A stretch of 64,000 bases of DNA, from the NCBI GenBank assembly GCA_023150615.1, contig JAKLKO010000018.1, positions 1 through 64,000 on the forward strand, given 5' to 3'. The position numbers and the translations under genes are program-made. The stretch's first letter is position 1. Each line of letters begins with the position of its first letter. Positions 44,020 through 55,215 of the stretch are shown here, piece by piece. The DNA comes from Phycisphaerae bacterium. GTDB taxonomy: Bacteria; Planctomycetota; Phycisphaerae; UBA1845; UTPLA1. Below the pieces are notes generated by a model. That model was not told where the DNA came from, did not search any database, and worked only from the letters and a program-made list of their open reading frames with translations.

Positions 44020-44478
44020 TCACCAGGCCACGCGCGGCGCATCGCCCCAGAGGCTCTCCAATTCGTAGTATTGCCGGTGCGCGGCGTCGAACAGGTGCAC
44101 CACCACGTCCACGAAGTCCAGCACGATCCAGCTCGTGCCTTCCAGCCCGCTCCGCGTGAACGGCCGCTCGCCGCGCGACGCCGCCATTTTTTCCATGTGA
44201 TCGGCGACGGCCCGCATCTGCCGATCTGACGTGCCGGTGGCGATCACGAAGAAGTCGCACACCGCGGACAGCTCGTGCAGGTCAAGCACCAGTACGTCCT
44301 CGCACCGGTCGTCGCCTGCCATCCGCGCCAGATCGACCGCGAACGCCTTCGCGATCGGCAGTCGCGGCGAAACCACCCCGCGTCGCGCCGGACGCGCGGC
44401 GACGGCCGTACCGCCGCGCGTGACGGAGGCGGCGCCGGCCGGGCGCTTGCGACCTGAAGCGGATGCCTTTCGAGCCAC
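44020..44478 (-). CDS. rsfS: Ribosomal silencing factor RsfS
   Basis: Binds L14 on the large subunit and blocks subunit joining in starvation. Conserved LDLHELSAVCDFFVIATGTS, DRQMRAVADHMEKM, and DFVDVVVHLFDAAHRQYYEL followed by ESLWGDAP. GTG 44478 (VARKASASGRK) sits behind GGGAGAGGG and replaces a longer, unlikely upstream start. An Ala/Arg-rich basic N-terminal extension of about 30 residues precedes the domain. Followed by argS on the same strand. Confidence 0.88.
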   Translation of the reverse strand: MARKASASGRKRPAGAASVTRGGTAVAARPARRGVVSPRLPIAKAFAVDLARMAGDDRCEDVLVLDLHELSAVCDFFVIATGTSDRQMRAVADHMEKMAASRGERPFTRSGLEGTSWIVLDFVDVVVHLFDAAHRQYYELESLWGDAPRVAW

Positions 44479-44695
44479 GATTCCCTCTCCCGATGTCGCG
44501 CGGATGATATCAAAAAGACGGCCGCGGCGGGGAACGCCGCGGCGCGCCGATCCAACGATCCGATCTAGTTCACCATTCACCGCCCGATCACGGCGGGCGA
44601 CAATGGCCGCGCCGCGACGTGGCGACGCCGGCACGAATCGCCTACGGCGCCGGGCCCAGGATCACGCGGATTCATCCGACCCGTCCGGCCGCCGC

Positions 44696-47263
<2,568 letters not shown>

Positions 47264-47464
47264 GCTGCGGACTCCAACAATCTCAAGGATCGGCCGCGAG
47301 AATCGTGACGGATTTCACGAACCGATGGATAGGCCAGTCTGGCACGCGCGGCGCGATGTCCTGCCGTGCGTTCTCATCGAAGCGTTCAGTTTACGTGATC
47401 CTGCATCGGCCCCGACGACACCCGCGCCTGGAGAATCGCGGCCGATGGACGGAACCTCACCGAC

Positions 47465-47525
47465 CCGCCGCGAATACGTCCCGCGGCGGGAGCGGACAAT
47501 ATAGCGGCTGGTGCCGCTGGTTCAA
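47465..47525 (-). promoter_or_regulatory. Promoter and leader hairpin of hppA
   Basis: On the minus strand: TTGAAC (47525-47520), 16-bp spacer, TATATT (47503-47498). Just downstream the transcript would form an 8-bp hairpin, CCGCCGCG (47489-47482) with CGCGGCGG (47472-47465). The leader to the hppA ATG is about 228 nt. Confidence 0.6.
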
Positions 47526-47573
47526 CTGGACGGTGGGAGAATGACGCGCGGCGGAGGGGGCGGAGCACCGCGT

Positions 47574-47616
47574 AAAAAAAAAGTCGGGCGGGTTCGCCTC
47601 GCACTCGAACCCGCCC
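47574..47616 (-). terminator. Strong intrinsic terminator of the candidate ncRNA
   Basis: Eleven-bp perfect stem (47586-47596 with 47606-47616; GGGCGGGTTCG and CGAACCCGCCC), nine-nt loop, then nine T residues on the minus strand (47582-47574). Confidence 0.9.
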
Positions 47617-47943
47617 ATACAACCGACCCAACAATGGGCCTGGCACACTCATTTGCCGGGGGCCGACCCCATCGGCCAACCCTCCGGGGCAGTAGTCGTG
47701 TCCCTTCATCGAGTCCCGCATGGGCGGCGGCGTGAGGCGGGTGCCGGAATCGCGTCCCGGCGGCTGCCCGTGGCCCGACGGCCACCTCCCACACAGGTCT
47801 CGGATCCGACCGGCCCATCGGCCGACCGGGGAAACCGCGGTCGGCGTTCCCCGCGTCGCCTTTCGGCACGCAGGTTCGTCAACCGCACTGGTGATAGGGC
47901 ACTTGCCGTGCCAGGCGTCCGCGGAGGGTCGTATTGGAAGCCT
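47574..47943 (-). ncRNA. Candidate structured non-coding RNA, about 370 nt
   Basis: Between chrA and hppA, no credible CDS is present, but the minus strand can fold extensively. A long-range helix joins 47916-47908 to 47646-47638 (GCCUGGCAC with GUGCCAGGC, nine perfect pairs), closing 261 nt. Inside are a GCC-GAAA-GGC hairpin (47867-47858), GUGGCC-GUCG-GGCCAC (47785-47770), others of 5-7 bp, and a loop with tandem GA pairs near 47645-47695 resembling a kink-turn. An AT-rich patch with TATATT (47955-47950) lies just upstream, and an 11-bp terminator ends it. Hallmarks of RNase P RNA, tmRNA and SRP RNA were not found. Family unknown. Confidence 0.6.
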
Positions 47944-48109
47944 GGATCGAATATAAGTATCTAGCTCAAAGCAGTTTATGGAATCACACCCGATCGGGTT
48001 TCAGATTCTGATGTGATCCGGAACATCGGCCGATGTGCGACCTGCTTCCCGAAACTGCGTGAGTTGGGTGGGTTAAATTCCCCAAACGGCGTCCCTTTCG
48101 GCCCCATCG

Positions 48110-49339
48110 CTATCGGAGCCAGAGCGGCCCGGCGGCAGCGCAGGCCAAGACCACGACAATCGGCGGTGCACGCCAGACCTGGAGCAGCCCGAACGCCATC
48201 AGAACCGCGGCGGCGTCGCGCGCGGACCGTACGCCTTCCGTCAGCAGCGGCGAGTAGAGCGCCGAAAGTAGCACGCCCACCACCGCGGCGTTTGCACCGC
48301 GGAGTGCGGCTTGTGCCCAGACCCTCGACCGGAGTCGGTGCCAGAACGGCAGCGTTCCTCCGATCAGCAGCCATGCCGGGAGGAAGATCGCCAACAGGCA
48401 CCATAATCCGCCAAGCCACGCGTTCGGACCTTTGTAGATCGTCGCGCCAAGGTAGCCCGCGAAGGAAAACAACGGCCCGGGCACGGCCTGCGCTGCGCCG
48501 TAGCCGGCGAGAAACTCGCCGTCGGTGACCCAACCCGTCGGAACGACCTCGGCGCGAAGCAACGGAAGGACCACGTGCCCGCCGCCAAAGACGAGCGAAC
48601 CCGATCGATAGAAACTGTCGAAGACGGCGAGGTCACGGCTGTTCAGGCTTCGCGCGAGGACCGGCAGGACCACGAGCAGCGTACCGGATGCCAGCAGCGC
48701 GAAGAGCGCGGCCCGATGGCTGCGGAGGCGCTCCGGCGGATCAGCTACTCGTGGCGGGGATTCCCGTCGGTAGAGCGCCCAGCCGACGATCGCGCCGCCC
48801 GCGATCGCGCCGATCTGCGCCCGGGCGCCTGGTGCGATCATCGCTGCGCTTGCGGCGAGCAGACAGAGCGTGAGACGACGTCGATCGGGACAAAGCCGGG
48901 TTCCCATGAGCCAAACGGCCTGCGCGACCACGGCCACGGCGGCGAGTTTCAGTCCATGAATCCACGCGGCATCCCGCAACGCGCCGAGCGAGGCGACGCC
49001 GTACGCGAATGCGATCGTCATCACGGCCGACGGAAGCAGGAAGCAGATGGACGCGGCGATCGCGCCGGGCAGTCCCGCGCGGCGCATGCCGAGTGCGAAC
49101 ACGACCTGGCTGCTTGCCGGGCCGGGCAGGAACTGGCATAGCGCAACCAGGTCAGCGTAGGCCGCGTCGTCGAGCCAGCGCCGCTTTTGCACGAACTCGG
49201 TGTGGAAATAGCCGAGGTGCGCGATCGGACCGCCGAACGAGATCAGCCCGAGCTTCAGGAACGCCGTCCACGTCTCTCGGAACGCCGGGACGGGTGGCAG
49301 TGGCGTCTGCACGGCCGTGTCATCCGAATCGCTCCGCAT
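48110..49339 (-). CDS. Chromate transporter family protein (ChrA, two-domain)
   Basis: CHR family, long form with two homologous halves; members export chromate, some transport other anions. First half LGLISFGGPIAHLGYFHTEF, ALCQFLPGPASSQVVFALGM; second half GSLVFGGGHVVLPLLRAEVV, GYGAAQAVPGPLFSFAGYLG. The paired GGP/PGP motifs are characteristic. 409 residues and about 10-12 hydrophobic segments. It lies 38 bases downstream of rmuC. No chrB regulator is nearby. Confidence 0.88.
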   Translation of the reverse strand: MRSDSDDTAVQTPLPPVPAFRETWTAFLKLGLISFGGPIAHLGYFHTEFVQKRRWLDDAAYADLVALCQFLPGPASSQVVFALGMRRAGLPGAIAASICFLLPSAVMTIAFAYGVASLGALRDAAWIHGLKLAAVAVVAQAVWLMGTRLCPDRRRLTLCLLAASAAMIAPGARAQIGAIAGGAIVGWALYRRESPPRVADPPERLRSHRAALFALLASGTLLVVLPVLARSLNSRDLAVFDSFYRSGSLVFGGGHVVLPLLRAEVVPTGWVTDGEFLAGYGAAQAVPGPLFSFAGYLGATIYKGPNAWLGGLWCLLAIFLPAWLLIGGTLPFWHRLRSRVWAQAALRGANAAVVGVLLSALYSPLLTEGVRSARDAAAVLMAFGLLQVWRAPPIVVVLACAAAGPLWLR

Positions 49340-49377
49340 CCATCAGGCTCTCGTGGCGCTGGCCCGGGGTCGCGGCA

Positions 49378-50655
49378 TCAGGCCGGGATCTCGCGCGGCG
49401 GGTCGGTCAGGACCAGCGGGGCCGGTTCGTCGCCGACCGCGGTCGGAAGCGCTTCGCCCTGATCGGCCCGGACGATCGACTCGACGACGCGCCGGAAGCC
49501 GGCCATCGATTCGTCCGACTCCGAGTACTTCGCATGGGCGGCCTTGAGGTGCTTGCCGAGGAGGCGGAAGTCCTCACCGAAGGTCTGGAACTCGGTCCCG
49601 AGCTGCGCCACCTGCCGTCGAATCACCTCCGCGTGCTGCTCGAGCTTCAGCCCGCGCAGGGCGTATGCCAGCGCCTTGAGATACGCGTAGAAACTGTTCG
49701 GCGACGCAGGGATGACGTGCAGCGCGAGCAGTTCCTGATGCAGCTCGGGATCGGAGAGGACCTGGTAATAGACCGATTCGGCCGGCACGAACATGAACGC
49801 CATGTCCAGCGTCGTCGGCGGCCGAATGTAGAGATCGCGGATGCGCCGGGCCTGGTTGATCACATCGCGGCGGAACGCGCGGAGCGCCTGTCGGCGCGTT
49901 TCCTCGTCCGCGCCGGGCTCGAGCAGCGGCCGCGCGTTGTCGAGCGGGAACTTCGCATCGACGCAGAGGAGCTGCTCGCGGACCTTGACGACGGCATCCA
50001 CGCGCTCACCGCCGGGGAACGTGTACTGCACTTCGTAGAGGTCGGTTTGGTCGCCGAAGAGATCGGCGAGCATCTGTTCCAGCGTCATCTCGCCGAATGC
50101 CCCGCGGGCCCGCGGCGTTTTCAGAAGCACGTTCAGGTCATTCACGCCCTTCGACAGCTCGACCATCTGCCCGGCCGTTTTCTCGAGCGCCTGGAGCTGC
50201 GTCGCCATCCCCTCGAAGCTCTTCTGGTTCGCCGCGACGGTCTCGCCCAGCTTCTTTTCCACCTCGCCGCGGATCTCGGCCAGCTTCTTCTCCGTCGCGG
50301 CGGCCAACTCGGCAAACTTCCTTTCCAGCGTCGCGGTCGTAACGACCAGCCCTTTCGCCAGCTCCTCGCGTCCTTCGCGCAGCGACGCGCTCACGCGCGT
50401 CGAGAGCGATTCGCTGCCCTGCGCCAGGCGTTCGATGAGACCGGCCTGCAGCGCGGCGTCGGCCTCCTTCATGCGCTCGAGCAGGAGCACCGTTGCGCGC
50501 TGCAGCGCCGCCTGGTAGTCCGCGCTGCCGCGTCGCTGCGCCTCGTCGAGCTGCTGCACCAGTGTCGCGCCGGCGTCGGACCGGTCCCGGCGGAGCGCGA
50601 GGTACGCCAGAAGAGCGACCGAGGCGAAGGACAGCGCCAGCAGGACCCACTGCAT
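49378..50655 (-). CDS. rmuC: RmuC-family DNA recombination protein
   Basis: RmuC limits inversion at short repeats; thought to be a membrane-anchored nuclease-like protein. One N-terminal membrane helix (VLLALSFASVALLAYLAL), a long coiled coil to about residue 165 (LERKFAELAAATEKKLAEIR), then the RmuC domain: ARGAFGEMTLEQMLADLF, YTFPGGERVDAVVKVREQLL, CVDAKFPLDNARPLLE and FMFVPAESVYYQVL. 425 residues, usual length. Confidence 0.92.
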   Translation of the reverse strand: MQWVLLALSFASVALLAYLALRRDRSDAGATLVQQLDEAQRRGSADYQAALQRATVLLLERMKEADAALQAGLIERLAQGSESLSTRVSASLREGREELAKGLVVTTATLERKFAELAAATEKKLAEIRGEVEKKLGETVAANQKSFEGMATQLQALEKTAGQMVELSKGVNDLNVLLKTPRARGAFGEMTLEQMLADLFGDQTDLYEVQYTFPGGERVDAVVKVREQLLCVDAKFPLDNARPLLEPGADEETRRQALRAFRRDVINQARRIRDLYIRPPTTLDMAFMFVPAESVYYQVLSDPELHQELLALHVIPASPNSFYAYLKALAYALRGLKLEQHAEVIRRQVAQLGTEFQTFGEDFRLLGKHLKAAHAKYSESDESMAGFRRVVESIVRADQGEALPTAVGDEPAPLVLTDPPREIPA

Positions 50656-50701
50656 GATGCGGGCAGTTTATCGCGCGCCGCGCGGGCGTGCGACGCGCGG
50701 A

Positions 50702-51793
50702 TTACCAGAGCCGGTAGCGGAGCTCGCCCTTCTTGGCGAGCACCAGCACGTCGCGGAACTCGTCGAGCGTCTTGGTCAGCCGCTCGAACGTGAGCACCAT
50801 GGACTCGTAGAGCCGGTTGTCGTTGAGGAACAGGCCGGCGGTCCCCTGACCCTCGTTCATCAGCAGCGCCGTGCGGTTCAGCTCGCGCAACAGGCTGGCG
50901 GCCGCGTCGGTCGTATCGGCGAACTTGCGGCTGGAGGAGTCGATCGACGTGCGGAACGAGTCGAGCGTCGTGTTGAGATTCGCGTTGGTCTGGCGGACCT
51001 CGCCGCCGAGCGTCCGCGCATCCTTCGCAAAGACCTTGAGGTCCTCCATCGCCAGGTTCGCATTGTCGGTGATCTTCCGCAGGTTCGCGATCGACGCGAC
51101 GAGGTTTTCCTGGTTCGTTGGGTCGGCCAGAACGACGTTGAACGCCTTGAGGGCCTGATCCAGCCGCTGCACCGCGGTCGAGAGGTTGGCGGTCAGGCGC
51201 TGCGTCGCGTCCGAGTCGACCTCCTCGACGCTCCGCGCCTGCAACAACCCGTGCAGATCATCGACCACGGGGGTCAGGCGCGCGGCCAGGTCGCCGATCT
51301 GCTTCGTGGCGACCTCGAGCGTCTGCTGTGTTTCCGGTTTGATGATCTGATCGAGCATCGGGATTTCATACCCGGTGATAAACGCCGAACCGTCCTTCGG
51401 ATGCATCCGGCCGTCGGGCGATGCGCTGTCTACCATGAGCTGCAGCGACGGCCGTCCGAACCCCATGATCGAGGTCTCGATCGTCGCTCGCGTGCCTTCG
51501 AGCGGCAGCGAGTAACGGTTCTCGACCGCGACGACGACGGCCAGTCCTTCGCTCGGCTGGTCAGGAGTGCGGAAGTCGACCTTCACGACCTGGCCGATCC
51601 GCTTTCCGTTCAGCGTCACCGACGTGCCGTCGCGCACCGCCTTGGCGATCTTGGGGAAGTGCACCGTCACGTAGTAGCTGCGCGTGGTGACGAACGTCAG
51701 GACGTCGCCGAACATCATGATCAGCGCGCCGAACACGATCAGGCCCACGAGCGCGAAGGCACCGACGATCAGGTTCTGCCGAGTCTCGTTCAT
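50702..51793 (-). CDS. MCE-domain protein (MlaD-like), last gene of an mla operon
   Basis: A membrane anchor at about 9-30 (IVGAFALVGLIVFGALIMMF), then an MCE domain at about 38-120 (VRDGTSVTLNGKRIGQVVKV) followed by a helical tail with recurring polar heptads (LTANLSTAVQRLDQALKAF; ASIANLRKITDNANLAMEDL) and RLTKTLDEFRDVLVLAKKGE at the end. 363 residues. Operates with the ATPase at 51839 and the permease at 52685 in phospholipid traffic. Confidence 0.88.
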   Translation of the reverse strand: MNETRQNLIVGAFALVGLIVFGALIMMFGDVLTFVTTRSYYVTVHFPKIAKAVRDGTSVTLNGKRIGQVVKVDFRTPDQPSEGLAVVVAVENRYSLPLEGTRATIETSIMGFGRPSLQLMVDSASPDGRMHPKDGSAFITGYEIPMLDQIIKPETQQTLEVATKQIGDLAARLTPVVDDLHGLLQARSVEEVDSDATQRLTANLSTAVQRLDQALKAFNVVLADPTNQENLVASIANLRKITDNANLAMEDLKVFAKDARTLGGEVRQTNANLNTTLDSFRTSIDSSSRKFADTTDAAASLLRELNRTALLMNEGQGTAGLFLNDNRLYESMVLTFERLTKTLDEFRDVLVLAKKGELRYRLW

Positions 51794-51838
51794 CGTTGTG
51801 TCCTCAGGGCCGCCGACCGGACCGGTCGCGCGGCGGGG

Positions 51839-52654
51839 TCATTCATCCAGCGCCGACAGGTCCTCGGGCGATGCGCGGCCATCGACGAACCGCCGTACCC
51901 GCGGATCATCGGTCGTCCGGAAGTCATCGGGCGGGCCGTCGGCGATGATCCGGCCCTTGTCCAGCATCACGATCCGATCGCCGACTTTGTACGCGCTCGT
52001 CATGTCGTGCGTGACGACCACGCCGGTGACGCCGATCCGCCGTTGCAGGCGTCGGATCAGCTCGTTGATGACGTCGGCCCGCACCGGGTCAAGCCCGGTC
52101 GTCGGTTCGTCGTAGAGCACGACCTCGGGGTCCAGCGCGATGGCCCGCGCCAGCGCGACGCGCTTCCGCTGACCGCCGGAGATCTGCGCCGGGCGCTTCG
52201 ACTGCAACCCGTCGAGGCCGACCATGCTGAGCTTTTCGGTCACGATCGCGTCGATCTCGCGCGAGCTCTTGTTCGTGTGTTCGTGGAGCGGAAACGCGAC
52301 GTTTTCCGCCACGGTCAGCGAGTCAAACAGCGCGCCCATCTGAAACAGGAATCCGAATCGCTGCCGGTAGCGCACCAGCTCCATCTCCGACAGGTGGTCG
52401 ATCCGCTCGCCGCGATAATAGACCTCACCCTCGTCCGGCCGGAGCAGGACCACGATGTGCTTGAGCAGCACACTCTTGCCCGTGCCCGATTCGCCGATGA
52501 CGACGGTCGTCTTCCCGCGCTCGAGCCGCAACGACAGCTGCTTGAGCACCTCGAGCGACCCGAAGCGCTTCGAGACGCCGCGGAGTTCGATCTGCGCCGT
52601 CTCCACAGCAGCGCGGCCCGAGTCGCGTTGGACCTGCGCTCTCACCTCGGCCAT
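51839..52654 (-). CDS. MlaF-like ABC ATPase
   Basis: Walker A GESGTGKSVLLKH, Q-loop RFGFLFQMGALFDSLTVAEN, signature ISGGQRKRVALARAIALDPE, Walker B VVLYDEPTTGLDPVR, switch His VTHDMTSAY. 271 residues. The first 20 residues are polar and could be trimmed. It lies 30 bases after mlaE and 45 before the MCE gene, the usual mlaE-mlaF-mlaD order. Confidence 0.9.
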   Translation of the reverse strand: MAEVRAQVQRDSGRAAVETAQIELRGVSKRFGSLEVLKQLSLRLERGKTTVVIGESGTGKSVLLKHIVVLLRPDEGEVYYRGERIDHLSEMELVRYRQRFGFLFQMGALFDSLTVAENVAFPLHEHTNKSSREIDAIVTEKLSMVGLDGLQSKRPAQISGGQRKRVALARAIALDPEVVLYDEPTTGLDPVRADVINELIRRLQRRIGVTGVVVTHDMTSAYKVGDRIVMLDKGRIIADGPPDDFRTTDDPRVRRFVDGRASPEDLSALDE

Positions 52655-52684
52655 GACCTCACCCGTCGCCGCGCTTCGACCCGC

Positions 52685-53515
52685 CTACAGCAGCGGGCGG
52701 AAGCCGTACACGTAATTGGAGACCGCCTGGAGAAAGACGGCCAGGAAGAAGTCGAGCACGAGGATGCTGACAAAGCTCGCCACGAACGCCTCGGTGCACG
52801 CCTGGCCGACGCCCTCGGCCCCGGGACGGCAATGGAATCCCTTGAAGCAACTGATCAGCGCGATCGCCCCGCCGAAGAAGAAGCTCTTGAACAGGCCCGA
52901 CACCAGGTCGAACGCGTCCACCGCGTCGCGGGTGAACTCCCAGTACGGGCCGCTGTCGACGTCCGACAGTCCGACCGACACGAACCAGCCGCCGAGTGAG
53001 CCCATCAGGTCGCAGTAGAGCGTCAGGATCGGCGTCAGCAGGAAGCACGCGAGGAACCGCGGCACGACGAGGTAGCGGATCGGGTCGGTGCCCATGCTCC
53101 GCAGGGCGTCGATCTGCTCGGTCACGTTCATGGTGCCGAGCTCGGCCGTCAACGCGCCGCCGATGCGTCCGGCGATCATCACGCCCGCGAGCACCGGTCC
53201 GAGCTCCCGCACGACCGAGAGGTTGACCACTGCGCCCATCTGCTCTTCGAGGCCGACGGCGCGAAACTGCTCGATTGCCTGCACGGCGAGAACCATACCC
53301 ACGAAGCTGCCGGTGATGAGGATGACCGGGAGGGATCGGACGCCGATCTCCATGCACTCCGGGATGACGAGACGCCACATTCGGCTCGAACCGAGCGTCA
53401 CGCTCAGCCAGCGGAACGTGCGACCCGCGAAGCGCCAGAAGTTCCCGAAGTCGGCCGCGGCCGCGAGCGTGGTCGCGCCGGTGCGGATCAGGACGTCTCT
53501 CGTCGATGCAGCCAC
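52685..53515 (-). CDS. MlaE-like ABC permease
   Basis: 276 residues, about five membrane segments. Conserved: IGVRSLPVILITGSFVGMVL, ELGPVLAGVMIAGRIGGALT followed by AELGTMNVTEQIDALRSMGT (the EQIDAL coupling helix), and CFKGFHCRPGAEGVGQA near the end. A promoter at 53549-53578 drives the three-gene operon. Together the genes form a full Mla-type lipid transporter, independent of the split set at 25041-32142. Confidence 0.92.
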   Translation of the reverse strand: MAASTRDVLIRTGATTLAAAADFGNFWRFAGRTFRWLSVTLGSSRMWRLVIPECMEIGVRSLPVILITGSFVGMVLAVQAIEQFRAVGLEEQMGAVVNLSVVRELGPVLAGVMIAGRIGGALTAELGTMNVTEQIDALRSMGTDPIRYLVVPRFLACFLLTPILTLYCDLMGSLGGWFVSVGLSDVDSGPYWEFTRDAVDAFDLVSGLFKSFFFGGAIALISCFKGFHCRPGAEGVGQACTEAFVASFVSILVLDFFLAVFLQAVSNYVYGFRPLL

Positions 53516-53548
53516 ATCCTTGCCTCTGCAAGACTTGTAACGCCGCGA

Positions 53549-53578
53549 TTTCTACCGGTCGCACGCGGAGGTTGTCAA
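53549..53578 (-). promoter_or_regulatory. Sigma-70 promoter of the mlaE-mlaF-mlaD operon
   Basis: On the minus strand: TTGACA (53578-53573), 18-bp spacer, TAGAAA (53554-53549); about 34 bases before the mlaE start. Confidence 0.75.
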
Positions 53579-54088
53579 ACCGGGTCCGGAATTCACGGGC
53601 GCTTTCGCACGTTCCGGCGGCAAGCAGCACCGAACACCGACCGCGGGGCGTGCCATGCGACCAGCGACCGCGCGGTTCGGCGCCAGCGCGGCACGCTGCG
53701 ACCTGTCCGCTCGAACGCATCGCGCGATGCGCGATGGGGCGTTCGAAGCCATCTCACCACAATTGACTCAGAATCGCGTGATATCGACTCGCGCAGGAAC
53801 CCCCGCGTACGACGTGTACAGCCGTTGGGTCCGGCCAGCGCCACCGGGCATCGGATTGCGCTCTGGACGCCATCCTGCGACCGGACATCGGTTCGTTCGC
53901 CGGGCTGGGTGCAGAGTCCCCAGTGGCGCGCAATATTCACCAGCACCCCGTCGCCTGCCGCGTCCGTGGACCCGCCATCGCGTGTCCTGGTACTGGCACG
54001 CCAATTGCCCCCTGTCGGTCAACTCGCACGCGCGGTCCGCGCCCGCAGTACCTCGCTCTGCCCGGACCCTCGAAAACGGAATGACACC
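53579..54088 (+). other. Intergenic region without recognised gene
   Basis: About 510 bases between the divergent mla operon and the KAS III-like gene. Open frames on both strands are Arg-rich shadows with no motif. No RNA gene, repeat or terminator was recognised; the promoter of the KAS III-like gene must lie here but is not clear. Confidence 0.5.
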
Positions 54089-55204
54089 ATGAGCCATAAG
54101 ACAGTGCGAATCACGGGTACCGGCAGCTTCCTCCCCGGACGCCCCGTTACCAACGATCGACTGGAGGCCGTCCTCGGCCGACTAGAACGCGCGCCGGCCA
54201 AAGTCCTCAGTTTCGTCGAGAGCGTCGGTCCGCGCATGCTGGCCCGCAGCGGCGTGCAGTCGCGGCACCTGGCGATCGATCCCGAGACCGGCGCGCTCAC
54301 GCATACGTTCGCCGATCTCGCGGAGCAGGCCGCGCGTCGGGCGATCGAGGCGGCCGCGATCGATCCCGCGCGGGTCGAGCTGCTCATCCTCTCCTGTGCG
54401 TCGTACGACCAGAGCACGCCGCCGACCAGCGCGCTGCTCCAGGAGCGCCTCGGCATTCAAAACTGCGCCGAGATGGAAATCCACTCCAACTGCAGCGGCG
54501 TCGGCAAGGCCGTGCAGATCGCCTACGACTCGCTGCGGATCGGCCGCTACAAGACGGCGCTGGTCTGTTACAGCCAGCTTTCGTCAGTCTATCTGCGCGG
54601 TTGCTATTTCAAGCAGGAACGCATGGACAAGGTCCACGCCGCGCTGCGGTGGATCCTCGCCGACGGCGCGGGCGCGCTCGTGCTGCAGGCCGATGATTCC
54701 TCCGCGCCGGGACGCGAGATCGTCGGGACGTTCGTCGAGTCGGTCGGCGCCGGTCGCCGCGCGGGCATGACCTGCGGCGGCGCCGCGTCGGATCTGGTCG
54801 ATCCGAAGTCGCAGATCCCCGAACTGTACGACGCGGGGCGGCACCATCTCTGGCAGGATTTCACGGCCGTGAGCGAGAACGCCGCGCCGCTGCTGCTGGA
54901 AGGGCTGCTCGCGTTTGCGAAGCAGATGAACCTCGATCCATCCACCGTGGATCATTACATCGTCTCCATTCCGACGCTTCAGCTCTACGACGAGCACATC
55001 CCCGCCTACCTCGACAAGCTCGGGGTGACGCGCGATCGCATCCAGTTCCGCAGTTCGCGGCTCGGATACACCGGCGGTGCGTCGATCCTCGTGCAGTTCG
55101 ACGACATGGTCCGCTCCGGCGAGCTCAAGAGCGGCCAGCTCGCGATGGTGCACTCCGTCGAGTCGAGCAAATGGATGACCGCGGGCTTCGCGGTCCGCTG
55201 GTAA
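54089..55204 (+). CDS. 3-oxoacyl-ACP synthase III-like protein lacking catalytic His and Asn
   Basis: Thiolase fold of the FabH group: VRITGTGSFLPGRPVTNDRL, LLILSCASYDQSTPPTSALL, and EIHSNCSGVGKAVQIAYDSL with the nucleophile Cys135. FabH also needs His in HQANxR and Asn in GNTSAAS. At the matching places this protein reads IVSIPTLQLYDE and LGYTGGAS, so both are gone. Decarboxylative condensation is therefore doubtful; acyl transfer through Cys alone, as in some KAS III-like acyltransferases, is an alternative. ATG 54089 is chosen over upstream codons because homology begins there. No fatty-acid genes are adjacent. Confidence 0.8.
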   Translation: MSHKTVRITGTGSFLPGRPVTNDRLEAVLGRLERAPAKVLSFVESVGPRMLARSGVQSRHLAIDPETGALTHTFADLAEQAARRAIEAAAIDPARVELLILSCASYDQSTPPTSALLQERLGIQNCAEMEIHSNCSGVGKAVQIAYDSLRIGRYKTALVCYSQLSSVYLRGCYFKQERMDKVHAALRWILADGAGALVLQADDSSAPGREIVGTFVESVGAGRRAGMTCGGAASDLVDPKSQIPELYDAGRHHLWQDFTAVSENAAPLLLEGLLAFAKQMNLDPSTVDHYIVSIPTLQLYDEHIPAYLDKLGVTRDRIQFRSSRLGYTGGASILVQFDDMVRSGELKSGQLAMVHSVESSKWMTAGFAVRW

Positions 55205-55215
55205 GCCGATCGGCG

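Noticed and set aside
47386-47721. 111-codon minus-strand open frame inside the candidate ncRNA (MRDSMKGHDYCPGG...)
   Set aside because: It runs through the 11-bp terminator and its T run and has no family resemblance; the RNA fold explains the sequence better. A short leader peptide cannot be excluded.
47574-47943. The ncRNA as RNase P RNA, tmRNA or SRP RNA
   Set aside because: GAGGAAAGUC (RNase P), the paired tRNA-like ends of tmRNA, and GGAAGGAAGC (SRP) are absent on both strands as far as I can read.
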